From Patescibacteria group bacterium (GTDB taxonomy: Bacteria > Patescibacteriota > Microgenomatia > UBA12405): a stretch of 60,925 nt of DNA. The notes under the pieces are model-generated. The model did no database searches and was not told the DNA's origin. It saw only the letters and a list, made by a program, of their open reading frames with translations. The stretch is taken from the NCBI GenBank assembly GCA_018902845.1, contig JAHIPV010000012.1, positions 1-60,925 on the forward strand. Reading direction: 5' to 3'. This document shows, one piece after another, positions 26,870 through 35,705 of this stretch (position 1 is its first letter; each line of letters starts with the position of its first letter). A program made the position numbers and the translations under genes.

Positions 26870-26877
26870 GGGGGAGC
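26870..26877 (+). other. attR core
   Basis: GGGGGAGC is identical to 11971-11978 in the tRNA-Asn acceptor end. It marks the right edge of the 14.9-kb element; sequence after it (ATCATAGACTC) would have followed tRNA-Asn before integration. Confidence 0.75.
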
Positions 26878-26896
26878 ATCATAGACTCGGACTTAC

Positions 26897-26907
26897 TTTG
26901 AACCTAA
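26897..26907 (+). repeat. 11-mer TTTGAACCTAA, copy 2
   Basis: It lies 20 bases right of attR and is part of the palindrome GAACCTA-AAA-TAGGTTC (26900-26916). The same 11-mer in the same orientation is at 53089-53099, making a possible pair of ends for an older insertion. Confidence 0.35.
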
Positions 26908-26965
26908 AATAGGTTCTCACCAACCCGTAACCCGCCGTGAAGGCCGGAACTATATATAATCTGTT

Positions 26966-27382
26966 ATGGAGATGAAGACATACTATGTAGGGGGCAATGA
27001 AACCGGCGACTTTGAACTATTTTCAGTTTTAGAAAGACCAAATCCTGATGACTCAAAATACAAGGATTTGCAACTGCATTTTCCTGGAAAAGGACTATTT
27101 TTTACTTCTCAAGATTTTAGAGAAGTGCTAAAAACTGACGATGAGGAGAAATACGACAAGGCAGATAGTCCTCACATCTCAATTCATTACAACCCATCCC
27201 AAAGTTATCTCCTAATTAAGAAGACACTTGTGGCCAAAAAGGTTTTTCAAGTATCAAGAGTAAAGGATGTGCGTGACAAAATGCTTTTTGCCCCCGTTAT
27301 TCTCAAGATATATGGAGATACTAGCCAAGACTGCTTTATACCCCCCAAAAAACACTTAAATAGTAGCTCTAGGGTAATATAA
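26966..27382 (+). CDS. Hypothetical protein
   Basis: This 138-residue protein has no recognised domain and mixed alpha/beta composition. The first part (YYVGGNETGDFELFSVLERP) could be a beta-sheet entry. TATAAT at 26956-26961 lies only 4 bases before the first ATG but 10 before the second (26972), so the second ATG is probably the leaderless start. It is the first gene to the right of attR and opens a run of three unrelated small genes. Confidence 0.5.
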   Translation: MEMKTYYVGGNETGDFELFSVLERPNPDDSKYKDLQLHFPGKGLFFTSQDFREVLKTDDEEKYDKADSPHISIHYNPSQSYLLIKKTLVAKKVFQVSRVKDVRDKMLFAPVILKIYGDTSQDCFIPPKKHLNSSSRVI

Positions 27383-27408
27383 ATTACAACCCCAAATCCG
27401 ACACACTG

Positions 27409-27690
27409 GTGGCTTTTTTCTTAGTAACAAGAAAGGGGAATGAAATATATAAGGACCCTGAATATCCAGCCAACTTCTATGAAATTGATTTTGGTGACTT
27501 CCGTTTAATCGTAATCTACCGATATTTCAATCGTCCATCCCTAAATCAGACAATAAATTTATTTATTCCGACTCCTGATGGCTTTGTCATGAAAGGTTTG
27601 GAATGGTGGCAAGCCTGCAATCTACTTAATGACTTACAAACTCCCCATATGGCCGAGTATTTCAAGCTATATCCTGATAGGGCCCATTAA
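27409..27690 (+). CDS. Small hypothetical protein
   Basis: This 93-residue protein is read from a GTG start with no clear ribosome site, so the true start is uncertain. Composition is aromatic-rich and beta-like (FYEIDFGDFRLIVIYRYF, then GLEWWQACNLL), suggesting a real folded domain. No family was recognised. It may be the remainder of a longer gene, because the first 20 codons have an atypical start context. Confidence 0.4.
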   Translation: MAFFLVTRKGNEIYKDPEYPANFYEIDFGDFRLIVIYRYFNRPSLNQTINLFIPTPDGFVMKGLEWWQACNLLNDLQTPHMAEYFKLYPDRAH

Positions 27691-27699
27691 TAGTATTAC

Positions 27700-28533
27700 T
27701 TGGTTCCATATTTCCACAATAGTGAGGAGTTTTGTAGGTTAGAATTTAATAAATATCACAAAAGGCAAATCAAACATATGACTGAATTTAACCCAAACCA
27801 ATTTAGTGACCGAAGAATTTTTATCTCAAGTAATAAAAAACAGTATTATCAAATGTTTCATTTCACTCAAGATAAAGATGGAAGCATTTATGCCAGTTGG
27901 CCTGACTTTCCGAACACAAGTTGGTTATTTCCAGTGGTAGACATTGATGGTAATCCCAAAATGGGTGTAATTGATTTTGCTGAGGAAGGTAAGTTAAGTA
28001 TTCATGGTACGGGTATGGGGACTTTTAGGTCACACAACAATCCCAATAATAGGCCAGCAATTATAAAGGGAAATAAGTTATTAGATTTGGGAAAAGGTGA
28101 AAGTGGTGCCAGACATCTTTTTACTGCTTTTATGAAAGAACCTGTTTATTTACCTAATTCTCCTGCCTTAAATAGACAAAGCGATTATCTTATTAACAAC
28201 GCAGAAAAGATGGAACCATTTGTTATTATCTTTTTTGCAATTCCGCAGACAGGTAAAGGACTTGAACTAAATTTCCAAACGAGTTTTCACATTGACGATG
28301 TTGATATACCACCTCGCGGTGGATGGGGAGTTATTAATTTAAGGTTTCACGATGTTTTTTGGTATGTTTATTGTACTCACAATATGGATAAGTGGCCAAA
28401 AAAATATCAAATTATTTTTCATGATGGTTTTGTCGTCCCTGTAATTATCGGTACAAGATTAGGTCAATTTCGTCTTGAATTTAGAACACCAAAATACTTG
28501 TTGGAAAATAATAAACTTACAGTTGAATTTTAA
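27700..28533 (+). CDS. Hypothetical beta-rich protein
   Basis: The longest frame (277 residues) starts at a TTG; an ATG at 27778 would give a 251-residue protein (MTEFNPNQFSD) and may be the true start. The protein is rich in aromatic and beta-strand segments, with SIHGTGMGTFRSH in the middle and RLGQFRLEFRTPKYLL at the end. No signal peptide or known catalytic motif is visible. An imperfect hairpin lies just downstream (28550-28580). Confidence 0.5.
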   Translation: MVPYFHNSEEFCRLEFNKYHKRQIKHMTEFNPNQFSDRRIFISSNKKQYYQMFHFTQDKDGSIYASWPDFPNTSWLFPVVDIDGNPKMGVIDFAEEGKLSIHGTGMGTFRSHNNPNNRPAIIKGNKLLDLGKGESGARHLFTAFMKEPVYLPNSPALNRQSDYLINNAEKMEPFVIIFFAIPQTGKGLELNFQTSFHIDDVDIPPRGGWGVINLRFHDVFWYVYCTHNMDKWPKKYQIIFHDGFVVPVIIGTRLGQFRLEFRTPKYLLENNKLTVEF

Positions 28534-28549
28534 CTATAACCCACTCACC

Positions 28550-28580
28550 GCCTTCCTAATTTCTTTCAAGGCAGGAAGGC
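28550..28580 (+). terminator. Possible terminator hairpin
   Basis: GCCTTCCT (28550-28557) and AGGAAGGC (28573-28580) form an 8-bp stem with a 15-base loop directly after the gene at 27700. There is no strong U-tract, so it may be a weak terminator or an mRNA-stabilising hairpin. Confidence 0.35.
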
Positions 28581-28632
28581 TAGTTACACAATTTAACACA
28601 TTATCCCAAATAGAACATATAATCCTTAATAT

Positions 28633-29199
28633 ATGAATATGGATAAATCAAAATATTTAGATTATTTGCAAATTACAGAGTTCTTTCTTAATAATTTTGA
28701 AAAAATAAAAAGTGTTGAAGAGATAAAAAGAAATTTTGATTCAAAAATTGTAGATATAACAGAAGAAACAGAAAATCTATCTCCTGAAATACTTGTTGAA
28801 AATCATCAGTTTATTGGTCAAAAACATTATGATTTCAAGTTTTTCGAAAATAATAATTATTGGGGGGAATTAAGTGTAGATTTTATTGATGGTGTTTTAA
28901 GAAACGTAAGGTGTCAATTATTTGCACTGGGTTTCATCCAAAATAGTTGGGGTATTGGTAAGAAAATTCAATATATATCAAAGTTGTTTTCAGACAATTT
29001 TGGTAAAGCTAATGAATTAGACTACAGTATAGTTGGTGTAGCAATGCCACCAGGTGTAAAAAATATCGGATGGATTGATAAAAAAGAAAATATCTTTATT
29101 ACTTTGAGAAGTAGTATAAATCAGCCAAATATAAGAAATTACATATCTATTGCGGTGGAGTATTTGATTGAGAACCACAAGCTACTAATAAAAAAGTGA
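28633..29199 (+). CDS. Hypothetical protein
   Basis: This 188-residue soluble protein is mixed alpha/beta, with a long charged N-terminal helix (about 8-40) and a beta-rich middle (NNYWGELSVDFIDGVLRNVRC). No known motif was recognised. Its TGA stop overlaps the GTG start of the next gene (GTGA), so the two are translationally coupled. The partner is a membrane-anchored extracytoplasmic protein, which hints that this one acts on the cytoplasmic side of the same process. Confidence 0.5.
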   Translation: MNMDKSKYLDYLQITEFFLNNFEKIKSVEEIKRNFDSKIVDITEETENLSPEILVENHQFIGQKHYDFKFFENNNYWGELSVDFIDGVLRNVRCQLFALGFIQNSWGIGKKIQYISKLFSDNFGKANELDYSIVGVAMPPGVKNIGWIDKKENIFITLRSSINQPNIRNYISIAVEYLIENHKLLIKK

Positions 29200-30158
29200 A
29201 GTTTATAAAAAATTTTAAAAATATAATTTTTTTATTTGTGTTTGTGGCTTTAATTCTAGGTGTCATTTTAATTTATCTTGTTCAAATAAAAAAAACAAAA
29301 GAGATAAAACAATCTGAATTGGTTATCTCCCAATCAGTTTGTGATGAACTAATAAAGCAAATGGAATTAATTCCGGTAAAAAAGTTTGACGGCAAACTGG
29401 CCAAGGTAGATTTTTTAACAAATCCTGATGCAAAATCGTTTTATACTTCAATTACTACTCAAGCATCAGAAGGGCCAAATTTTGCAGGACATTTCAATTT
29501 TGCAAGTTGGGGGTGTGGTACTGATTGTGTTGGTTTTGCGGTAGTGGATTCAAATACCGGTAAAATCGTTAGATATGTTCCATTTGATGAGGATGGTAAT
29601 AGTTATTCTTATGACATAAATAGTCGGATATTAGTCTTAAACCCAAAAAAAGATTTTGAAAAATATCAAGGAAAAACACTTGAGGAAATATCGCAAAATG
29701 ACGATTTCCTAACTGGTCATATTCGAAAATACTACGAACTTGTTGAGGGTAGTGATGGTGAAATTTGGTTGGATAAATTATGTACAGAAAATGTTCTTGA
29801 TGGTATTTATTCTTTAGGAGAAAAAACTGATGAGCAAATTATTTATTATGCAAAATTAAAAACGGTCTCAACTGCTAGAGAAGCTAGATTCTACTGGTAC
29901 GATACGGAACTAAGAATGGTCAAGGCTTCCGATGATAAATATGCATGGTTTTGGGCAATGCCACAGAAATTTTTTGACGACACAAAAATAACAGACAGGT
30001 GGTTCAAGTTTATGGACGAAAATAATGATGCAGTTTTCAAAATAACCGGTACACGGCTTAAAGACGATTGTGATTACTATGGTCCAGAACATTGTATTGA
30101 AGATATTGATGTTAAAAGCATTGAAGTAGTGGGTACAAATTTAAAAATGAAATTTTGA
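29196..30158 (+). CDS. Signal-anchored extracytoplasmic protein
   Basis: This 320-residue protein has an N-terminal membrane anchor (about 9-30) and a large outside domain. That domain shows Cys48 and a Cys pair in FASWGCGTDCVGFAVVD (about 104-120), a beta-sandwich-like stretch, and two more Cys near the C-terminus (DDCDYYGPEHC). The paired cysteines suggest disulphides. It starts at a GTG that overlaps the preceding stop. No family is named with confidence; a cell-surface role is inferred from topology. Confidence 0.5.
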   Translation: MKFIKNFKNIIFLFVFVALILGVILIYLVQIKKTKEIKQSELVISQSVCDELIKQMELIPVKKFDGKLAKVDFLTNPDAKSFYTSITTQASEGPNFAGHFNFASWGCGTDCVGFAVVDSNTGKIVRYVPFDEDGNSYSYDINSRILVLNPKKDFEKYQGKTLEEISQNDDFLTGHIRKYYELVEGSDGEIWLDKLCTENVLDGIYSLGEKTDEQIIYYAKLKTVSTAREARFYWYDTELRMVKASDDKYAWFWAMPQKFFDDTKITDRWFKFMDENNDAVFKITGTRLKDDCDYYGPEHCIEDIDVKSIEVVGTNLKMKF

Positions 30159-30170
30159 TATTCTTAACTT

Positions 30171-31319
30171 ATGTCTAACCTTCAACACAAAAAAATATTA
30201 ATAACTCAAGCAAAAGAAATTTATACAATGCTGGATGAGTATCTTACTATCCATAATAAAGTAATTAAATCGACAGGTACAGTCACAAGTCTTTTTAAGG
30301 ACCATGATTACTTGGCAATGTACAACGAAATAGACAAGGTTAAGACTAGTTTTGACAATAAAGTATTAGAGTTAAAGGAAATTAAGGGAAAATACTATGC
30401 AAGTTTTACAGGCGTGTCAGCCGATTTCTTTGATGCTCTTGATGGCTATTTTAATGCTCTGTATGAGGCCGTAAGGGAATTTCATTTATTTATCACAAGA
30501 TTATACGAAACGAGCAAGGGTATTATCAACAATAAGCAGAAATTATCTTGGTTAGAATATTCTCAGTTGACAAAAGCATACGACAAAAAGGTCAAGGCAT
30601 ATCAGGAGTTAGGGAGTAAACTTAATGAAATGTACCAAAAACTTGAAGGTGAAAAGACAAACTATATAGACGAAAAAAATATCGAGACAAAGATGCTTGA
30701 TGAATTGGAAAAAATTAAGTTAATAAAAATTAAAATTAATTCTTTTGAGAGATACCCGATACTTTATACGTGTTTAGTGCTCCTTTGCTTATTTATAACC
30801 CTTGCGGTGTTGCTTAATGGTTTTCTAAGCATTATGTTTTGGATAGTTACAGTAATTGTTGGTTTCTTTACTTTCTCAATTATGTATGTACGTTTATCAA
30901 CCAAATGGAGACGAATACACTATCCATTAATGGTGAGATATGCAAGTGCACTAGGTTTTGCACAAGGACAAGATGAATCCATAACAATTGATGAAAAGAT
31001 GGATTTTGCCTTGTTGTTTTTATTGCAATCTGTCTACCCTACGATATCTCCGGATATTCTTAAATCATACTACAGTAGTTTGTTGGAAGAATTTCCCTTA
31101 TTTATGGGTTATGAAATGTTATGTATTGTTTTAAAAAAGAAATTGTCAAGCGCATCAACTGAAGATATTGAAAAATTGGCAAAACATTTTACAGACAAAG
31201 TTAAGAATGAAAAATTTAAGAAAGTTTGGCTCGTTATGTCAAACTTAATTAAAATAAAGTATGGTGAAGAAGAAAAATTTGAATATCTATTCTCAATTAT
31301 CAATGGAAAAGCGACCTAA
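30171..31319 (+). CDS. Coiled-coil membrane protein, unknown
   Basis: This 382-residue protein has a long helical N-terminal half (1-190, coiled coil) and two adjacent membrane helices (about 196-217 and 221-241). A helical cytoplasmic C-terminal domain (about 250-382) follows. The first 12 bases are only 12 away from the previous stop. No enzyme motif is visible. The two-helix hairpin between helical domains resembles membrane-sensor or pore-forming effectors of defence systems, but this is a topology-based guess. Confidence 0.45.
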   Translation: MSNLQHKKILITQAKEIYTMLDEYLTIHNKVIKSTGTVTSLFKDHDYLAMYNEIDKVKTSFDNKVLELKEIKGKYYASFTGVSADFFDALDGYFNALYEAVREFHLFITRLYETSKGIINNKQKLSWLEYSQLTKAYDKKVKAYQELGSKLNEMYQKLEGEKTNYIDEKNIETKMLDELEKIKLIKIKINSFERYPILYTCLVLLCLFITLAVLLNGFLSIMFWIVTVIVGFFTFSIMYVRLSTKWRRIHYPLMVRYASALGFAQGQDESITIDEKMDFALLFLLQSVYPTISPDILKSYYSSLLEEFPLFMGYEMLCIVLKKKLSSASTEDIEKLAKHFTDKVKNEKFKKVWLVMSNLIKIKYGEEEKFEYLFSIINGKAT

Positions 31320-31374
31320 ATAAAAAATGAAAAAATCATATTTTAAATTATTAGTTGTCGTTATCTATTAAACT

Positions 31375-32934
31375 ATGGCCTATTTTGAAAAACACATCAC
31401 CAACCAAAAGACAGGAGAGACGAAGTTAATAAAATCAAATGATGCCACTACCTTTAATTCAAAAGTTCAAAGACAATTCGAGGTGTGGGATAGATTGAAT
31501 CAAAGATTAGACCAACAAGCAGAGAAAGAGCATTCAATATCAGAAGCACAAAGGCAGACAAAAGAAGCTACTAAAACAATTGAAGATTGTAATAACATTC
31601 TAAAATACACCCTAAAAATTGACGACAAAATCAACTGGGAAGAACTGCAGGATAATAAGCTATTTCAAAAGTATAAAGCTATATCAGAACCGGTAAAAAA
31701 AGAAGTAAAAAATAGTTTTTTTGAAATAATTCCATACCTCAAGAAAAAGAAAGATATCGACAGAAATAAAGCAGAAGAACAATACCAAAAAGATTTACAA
31801 AAATACAAAAAGACAGAAAAAAAGCTTAAATCGGAGTATGAAAAAGAAAAGGCCGAGTTTTTAAAGAAGCAAAATCAGTTCAATGCTAGCCTGGAATCGA
31901 ACAAACAGAAATATGAAAAAGGTGAAGTTGAGGGCGTGAAGAAATACGTCGGTATGGTTATGGAGAGGTCAAAATATCCGGAAGTAATTAGTGTGTTTCC
32001 CGAAGTAAATTACGAACCGAATGCAAAAGTAGCTTTGGTGGACATGGAATTACCAAGTGATAAGCAAGTACCGTCTGTCAAAGAGTACAAATATGTTACC
32101 AGCAGAAAAGAAATTGATGAGATAAAAATGGGGTTAAAAGAATTTGAAGCCTTTTACAATAATCTTATTTTCCAAATTTGTCTTCGCACAATTCACGAAG
32201 TATTTGAAGCTGATTATGCCAAGGTTGTCGAGGTGGTTGTTTTTAACGGTTGGGTACAAGGAATTGATGGTCGAACCGGAAAAGAATTTAATAACTGTAT
32301 CGTTTCTTTGCAGGTAACCCGCGATGAATTCGGAGAAATCAATCTTGAAATGATAAACCCCAGGGATTGTTTTCAACATTTGAAGGGTGTCTCTGCCGGT
32401 TCTTTGATAAATCTGTCGCCAATCAAACCAATAATGGAGATGAACCAGGAAGATAAGCGTTTTATTGTCGCCGACAATGTTTTAGATAGTCTTGATAAAA
32501 GCACCAATCTTGCCATTATGGACTGGCAGAAGTTTGAAGTATTAGTTAGAGATTTAATTAAAAAAGAATTTTCTCGTGAAGGGTGTAAAGTTGAAGTTAC
32601 CCAAGCCTCACGCGACCAAGGAGTTGATGCTATTGCCTTTGATGAAGACCCAATTCGGGGTGGAAAATATATTATTCAGGCTAAACGCTACAATAATTTA
32701 GTCCCTGTCAGTGCCGTTCGTGATTTGTATGGAACAGTTCATGCGGAAGGGGCTGTCAAAGGGATTCTAATAACCACCAGTTACTATGGGCCTGAAGCCT
32801 TGAATTTTGTTAAAGATAAACCATTAAAGCTAATTAATGGCGAGGAGTTAATCTATATGTTCAACAAACATGGCTACAACTATAAAATCGAGTTGACCAA
32901 AAAGCAAAAAGCCGCATCATCCTTAACCTATTAA
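31375..32934 (+). CDS. Mrr-type restriction nuclease with coiled coil
   Basis: This 519-residue protein has an N-terminal lysine/glutamate-rich coiled coil (about 40-185), a central unknown domain (about 190-370) and a C-terminal Mrr_cat nuclease. The nuclease shows SRDQGVDAIAF (about 411-421) followed by YIIQAKRY (about 430-437), the D-x(n)-Q-x-K variant of the PD-(D/E)xK core used by Mrr-like type IV enzymes. The pattern AVKGILITTSYYGPEALNF closes the domain. It probably cuts modified or foreign DNA. The N-terminal part may sense the target or mediate oligomers. Confidence 0.8.
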   Translation: MAYFEKHITNQKTGETKLIKSNDATTFNSKVQRQFEVWDRLNQRLDQQAEKEHSISEAQRQTKEATKTIEDCNNILKYTLKIDDKINWEELQDNKLFQKYKAISEPVKKEVKNSFFEIIPYLKKKKDIDRNKAEEQYQKDLQKYKKTEKKLKSEYEKEKAEFLKKQNQFNASLESNKQKYEKGEVEGVKKYVGMVMERSKYPEVISVFPEVNYEPNAKVALVDMELPSDKQVPSVKEYKYVTSRKEIDEIKMGLKEFEAFYNNLIFQICLRTIHEVFEADYAKVVEVVVFNGWVQGIDGRTGKEFNNCIVSLQVTRDEFGEINLEMINPRDCFQHLKGVSAGSLINLSPIKPIMEMNQEDKRFIVADNVLDSLDKSTNLAIMDWQKFEVLVRDLIKKEFSREGCKVEVTQASRDQGVDAIAFDEDPIRGGKYIIQAKRYNNLVPVSAVRDLYGTVHAEGAVKGILITTSYYGPEALNFVKDKPLKLINGEELIYMFNKHGYNYKIELTKKQKAASSLTY

Positions 32935-32950
32935 TATTCCAAATATAAAT

Positions 32951-33529
32951 ATGAAATATAAAATCTATTTGGCAATAATTTTACTATTAGTAGTAGCTGG
33001 ATTATTTTTATTTAATTACAAAAACAACAATAAAAAGGTTGTTGTTGACCAAATTCAAACCACCAAACCAGAAGAACCAACGCCAACAAAGATAGAACCA
33101 ATTGTCTTTACCCAAGAACAATTAAATGATTATTACCAAACAACTAAAAACCCATTTGTACTTCATATCCGCAAAGCCCTTAACGGATATTTAAACGGAA
33201 CAAATGTTGGGATGGATTCATCAGACCTAGTAATTGAAAAAGATGAAATTGACGGTTCACCTACAGGTTTATCTTCATTCGATAAAGATTATTACAAAAG
33301 TAAATTTGTAGTTTTCATGATAGACGACAGTATCGCTGGTGGCAAATTTATCAGAATTATTTTTCAAGATAAACCAGACAAAGTATTTATTGCCTGGGTA
33401 TATAAATTAGCGGGCGGTGAGTATGATTTTAGAGGTTTTAGTCAAGACTCAACCTACACCGAAGAAAAAATGAAAGAAGTACAAGTATTATATAAAACAA
33501 TCCTTGAAGATAAGTTTCACTCAATTTAA
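32951..33529 (+). CDS. Membrane-anchored small extracytoplasmic protein
   Basis: This 192-residue protein has an N-terminal anchor (IYLAIILLLVVAGLFLFNY, about 4-22), a Thr/Pro/Glu-rich linker (about 38-52) and a compact outside domain. It begins 16 bases after the Mrr gene and is probably co-transcribed. A similar plan (anchor, Thr/Pro/Glu linker, small domain) is seen at 53471. No family was recognised. Confidence 0.5.
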   Translation: MKYKIYLAIILLLVVAGLFLFNYKNNNKKVVVDQIQTTKPEEPTPTKIEPIVFTQEQLNDYYQTTKNPFVLHIRKALNGYLNGTNVGMDSSDLVIEKDEIDGSPTGLSSFDKDYYKSKFVVFMIDDSIAGGKFIRIIFQDKPDKVFIAWVYKLAGGEYDFRGFSQDSTYTEEKMKEVQVLYKTILEDKFHSI

Positions 33530-33540
33530 ATTTACACACC

Positions 33541-33771
33541 ATGGTTCTAGTTCCTTCCAATAACTGGTTAACAAATAAATTAAAAGAAGAAGTCATCGAG
33601 CTTTTTCAACCTTTATATAAACACACCCTTACTGAGACTGAAATAACCAATATCGCCAACACTCTAGCCAACGCCGCAGAACTATGGATTAAATTTAATT
33701 GGAGGATTAAACACCCACTATTTAAAGATAGGGTTATAATTCGTACAGTTGGAATAAAAGATAAAAATTAA
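33541..33771 (+). CDS. Small hypothetical protein
   Basis: This 76-residue, mostly helical protein (ELFQPLYKHTLTETEITNIANTL) could be a small regulator or a subunit of the following large protein. It lies 11 bases after the preceding gene and 14 before the next, so it is inside the same operon. No known domain was recognised. Confidence 0.45.
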   Translation: MVLVPSNNWLTNKLKEEVIELFQPLYKHTLTETEITNIANTLANAAELWIKFNWRIKHPLFKDRVIIRTVGIKDKN

Positions 33772-33785
33772 AATTCAAAAATAGT

Positions 33786-35594
33786 ATGTCTAGATATAAA
33801 CTTATTAATGAATTGTTCGACGAAGCAAAACAAAAGAATATTTTAGAATATATCTTCACCCTTGTGAGGGCAGGCCCCATAGATATTTATGATAAGGATG
33901 AATTATTGTTACTTCAGGAAAATTCAAAGCTAAGTGGATTTAAAAAAGAGAATATATTGTCTTCACAAGCCTTCTGGCAAGTGTTGGGCAATTTACTATT
34001 AGTAAATACTGGCCAAAGTTATAAACCATATCTTTTATTTGGTTCCAGTGGATTTATCAAAACAATACTGCCGTTAACCAGCGGGGAACTTAAAGAATTC
34101 CTAGATAAGGAATTTGTCCAAGGTGATGGCAAAAGCAATGAATGGCTAGCATTTACAAGGGCATTATTGGATAAATATTTTTTTGAACTATCTTCATTTA
34201 AACATGCACCTAACTTCTATAAACTCCCAAGATTCGAGGTATTGGAAACATTAGTTGATGACATTGTGGGACTTTACGGATTTAAGATGTACTTTTCTAA
34301 TGGCTCTAATGCTGAATTCACAAGAGATGAAAAAAGTACTTCAGCTATTAACTTAATGCTTGATGATTCAGGTGTTGGTTTTCAGGTTGGCTTTATTGAT
34401 AAATTGATTGATGAGTGGAAGGTTGGAGATAAACGATTATATGAATTGGGTCTTAAGGGAAAATATAACAAAACTGGGGAATGGAAACCCATTCTTTACC
34501 CTGGAGATTTTGGGAAACTTGAACAGGAAGCGATGTTTTTATCAAAAGACGAAAGAGTTCAGGGAATTTTGTTTTACGTGTTTTGTACAGGCTATCGGGT
34601 TATTGAATTTGTAGCCAAAATGTCCATAAACCTTCCTGACAAACATACTGTTTTGGCAGGTGACGTGCATTTGGAAAATTTAACCCACACTGATACCGAA
34701 CTGGAGTTTACTAACGAACACATGTACGACGGTTGGTTAGAACTTGCTAATGGCTCTATAGAAACAATTAAAGAGGGAGTAGGAACTATCCAACGTGCCA
34801 TGCAAGGTTTGGCCTTTTCTCTTGATAATGAGGTTAGATGGAATTTAAAGTACACAATCGCCAGTCATAAACCCGGAGCAGGAGCTCCTAAAAGAAAAGA
34901 CGTGAAGTTTCTAAATCAAATTATTGAAGAAACTCAGAAAGTCAGAGACCCCATTATTGATACTGCGGTCAGTTGGTATCAGCTTGGTATATTAACCCAG
35001 AACCCACTAAATGCCTTCCTTTGTTATCACATAGCTATCGAGGGCTTGGCCATGAAACTAGCTAACGGTGAATTGGAAGTTAGTAAGATTTATGGGTTTA
35101 AACCAGAAGATAAAGACTTAAAAAACAAGAGGCTGTCAAAGTGCTTTAAAGAATATTATGACAAATATTATTCTACAGATTTGGAAAAAATGGTTAAAGA
35201 AATTTACTTTGAAGGTGTTGTTTCTCTTAAGTTTCATTTAAAAAAAGCATTAGAAGGGGTATTTGGTGACCAGCATCCATTTATTAAGGAATATTTTCAG
35301 GGTAAAGAAAGCATATGGAGCCTTAGGGGCGAACTGGCTCATGGAGAATATTCTAACTGGCATGACGATAAATATATGATGGTTTGGAAAAAGTTGGCTA
35401 CAATGCAAGACATTTCTAAATCATTCTTAACTAGAGTGATTCTCAAAGTCGACTCAGGGAAAAATCCTCCAGGATGGACTAGAGAACACACCTTTTCAAT
35501 TGGTATGGATGACCCGAGAAGTACCTTAGCTGTTAGCAGTTTAGATGTTTTACCTCGCCAAGATTGGTCAATAAGACCAGAGTGGATTGATTAA
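33786..35594 (+). CDS. Large HEPN-like effector candidate
   Basis: This 602-residue protein has an unassigned N-terminal two thirds and a helical C-terminal domain containing L513-R514-G-E-L-A-H519. That is an R-x4-H motif at the end of a predicted HEPN helix, preceded by a typical HEPN-like helix (AFLCYHIAIEGLAMKLANGELE). The arrangement, a large sensor domain fused to a C-terminal HEPN domain, recalls ApeA-like abortive-infection proteins. HEPN RNases of this kind cleave tRNA or mRNA to stop phage growth. No other effector is adjacent, so it could act alone. The assignment is by motif only. Confidence 0.5.
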   Translation: MSRYKLINELFDEAKQKNILEYIFTLVRAGPIDIYDKDELLLLQENSKLSGFKKENILSSQAFWQVLGNLLLVNTGQSYKPYLLFGSSGFIKTILPLTSGELKEFLDKEFVQGDGKSNEWLAFTRALLDKYFFELSSFKHAPNFYKLPRFEVLETLVDDIVGLYGFKMYFSNGSNAEFTRDEKSTSAINLMLDDSGVGFQVGFIDKLIDEWKVGDKRLYELGLKGKYNKTGEWKPILYPGDFGKLEQEAMFLSKDERVQGILFYVFCTGYRVIEFVAKMSINLPDKHTVLAGDVHLENLTHTDTELEFTNEHMYDGWLELANGSIETIKEGVGTIQRAMQGLAFSLDNEVRWNLKYTIASHKPGAGAPKRKDVKFLNQIIEETQKVRDPIIDTAVSWYQLGILTQNPLNAFLCYHIAIEGLAMKLANGELEVSKIYGFKPEDKDLKNKRLSKCFKEYYDKYYSTDLEKMVKEIYFEGVVSLKFHLKKALEGVFGDQHPFIKEYFQGKESIWSLRGELAHGEYSNWHDDKYMMVWKKLATMQDISKSFLTRVILKVDSGKNPPGWTREHTFSIGMDDPRSTLAVSSLDVLPRQDWSIRPEWID

Positions 35595-35705
35595 TAATAG
35601 AGAAAAATAATTTTCAATTACAGGTATTACACTTATCCAATTAGCTTCAATCGTTTGTTAAATCGCCTTATACAAGCTCTGTATCGCTTGCCCGTTAGGT
35701 TCAAA

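Larger units (their letters stand above)
11971..26877. mobile_element. Integrative element in tRNA-Asn (about 14.9 kb)
   Basis: The left end lies in the 3' end of tRNA-Asn and the right end at 26870-26877; both carry GGGGGAGC. At the left, the recombinase gene runs into the tRNA, so its last ten codons are antisense tRNA. At the right, the minus strand contains 42 in-frame codons and a stop that follow directly after the core. Joining the ends at the core gives an unbroken 560-codon recombinase, close to the 549 and 554 residues of its two siblings in the window. The new tail includes KLKNPITL, matching KLKNPMTL at the end of the sibling at 35706. Cargo: regulators, a type III R-M system and accessory genes. 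Confidence 0.85.

Noticed and set aside
26966-28533. The three small genes as pieces of one broken gene
   Set aside because: The junctions contain stops without a simple single frameshift that would join them and the three products have unlike compositions; they are kept separate.
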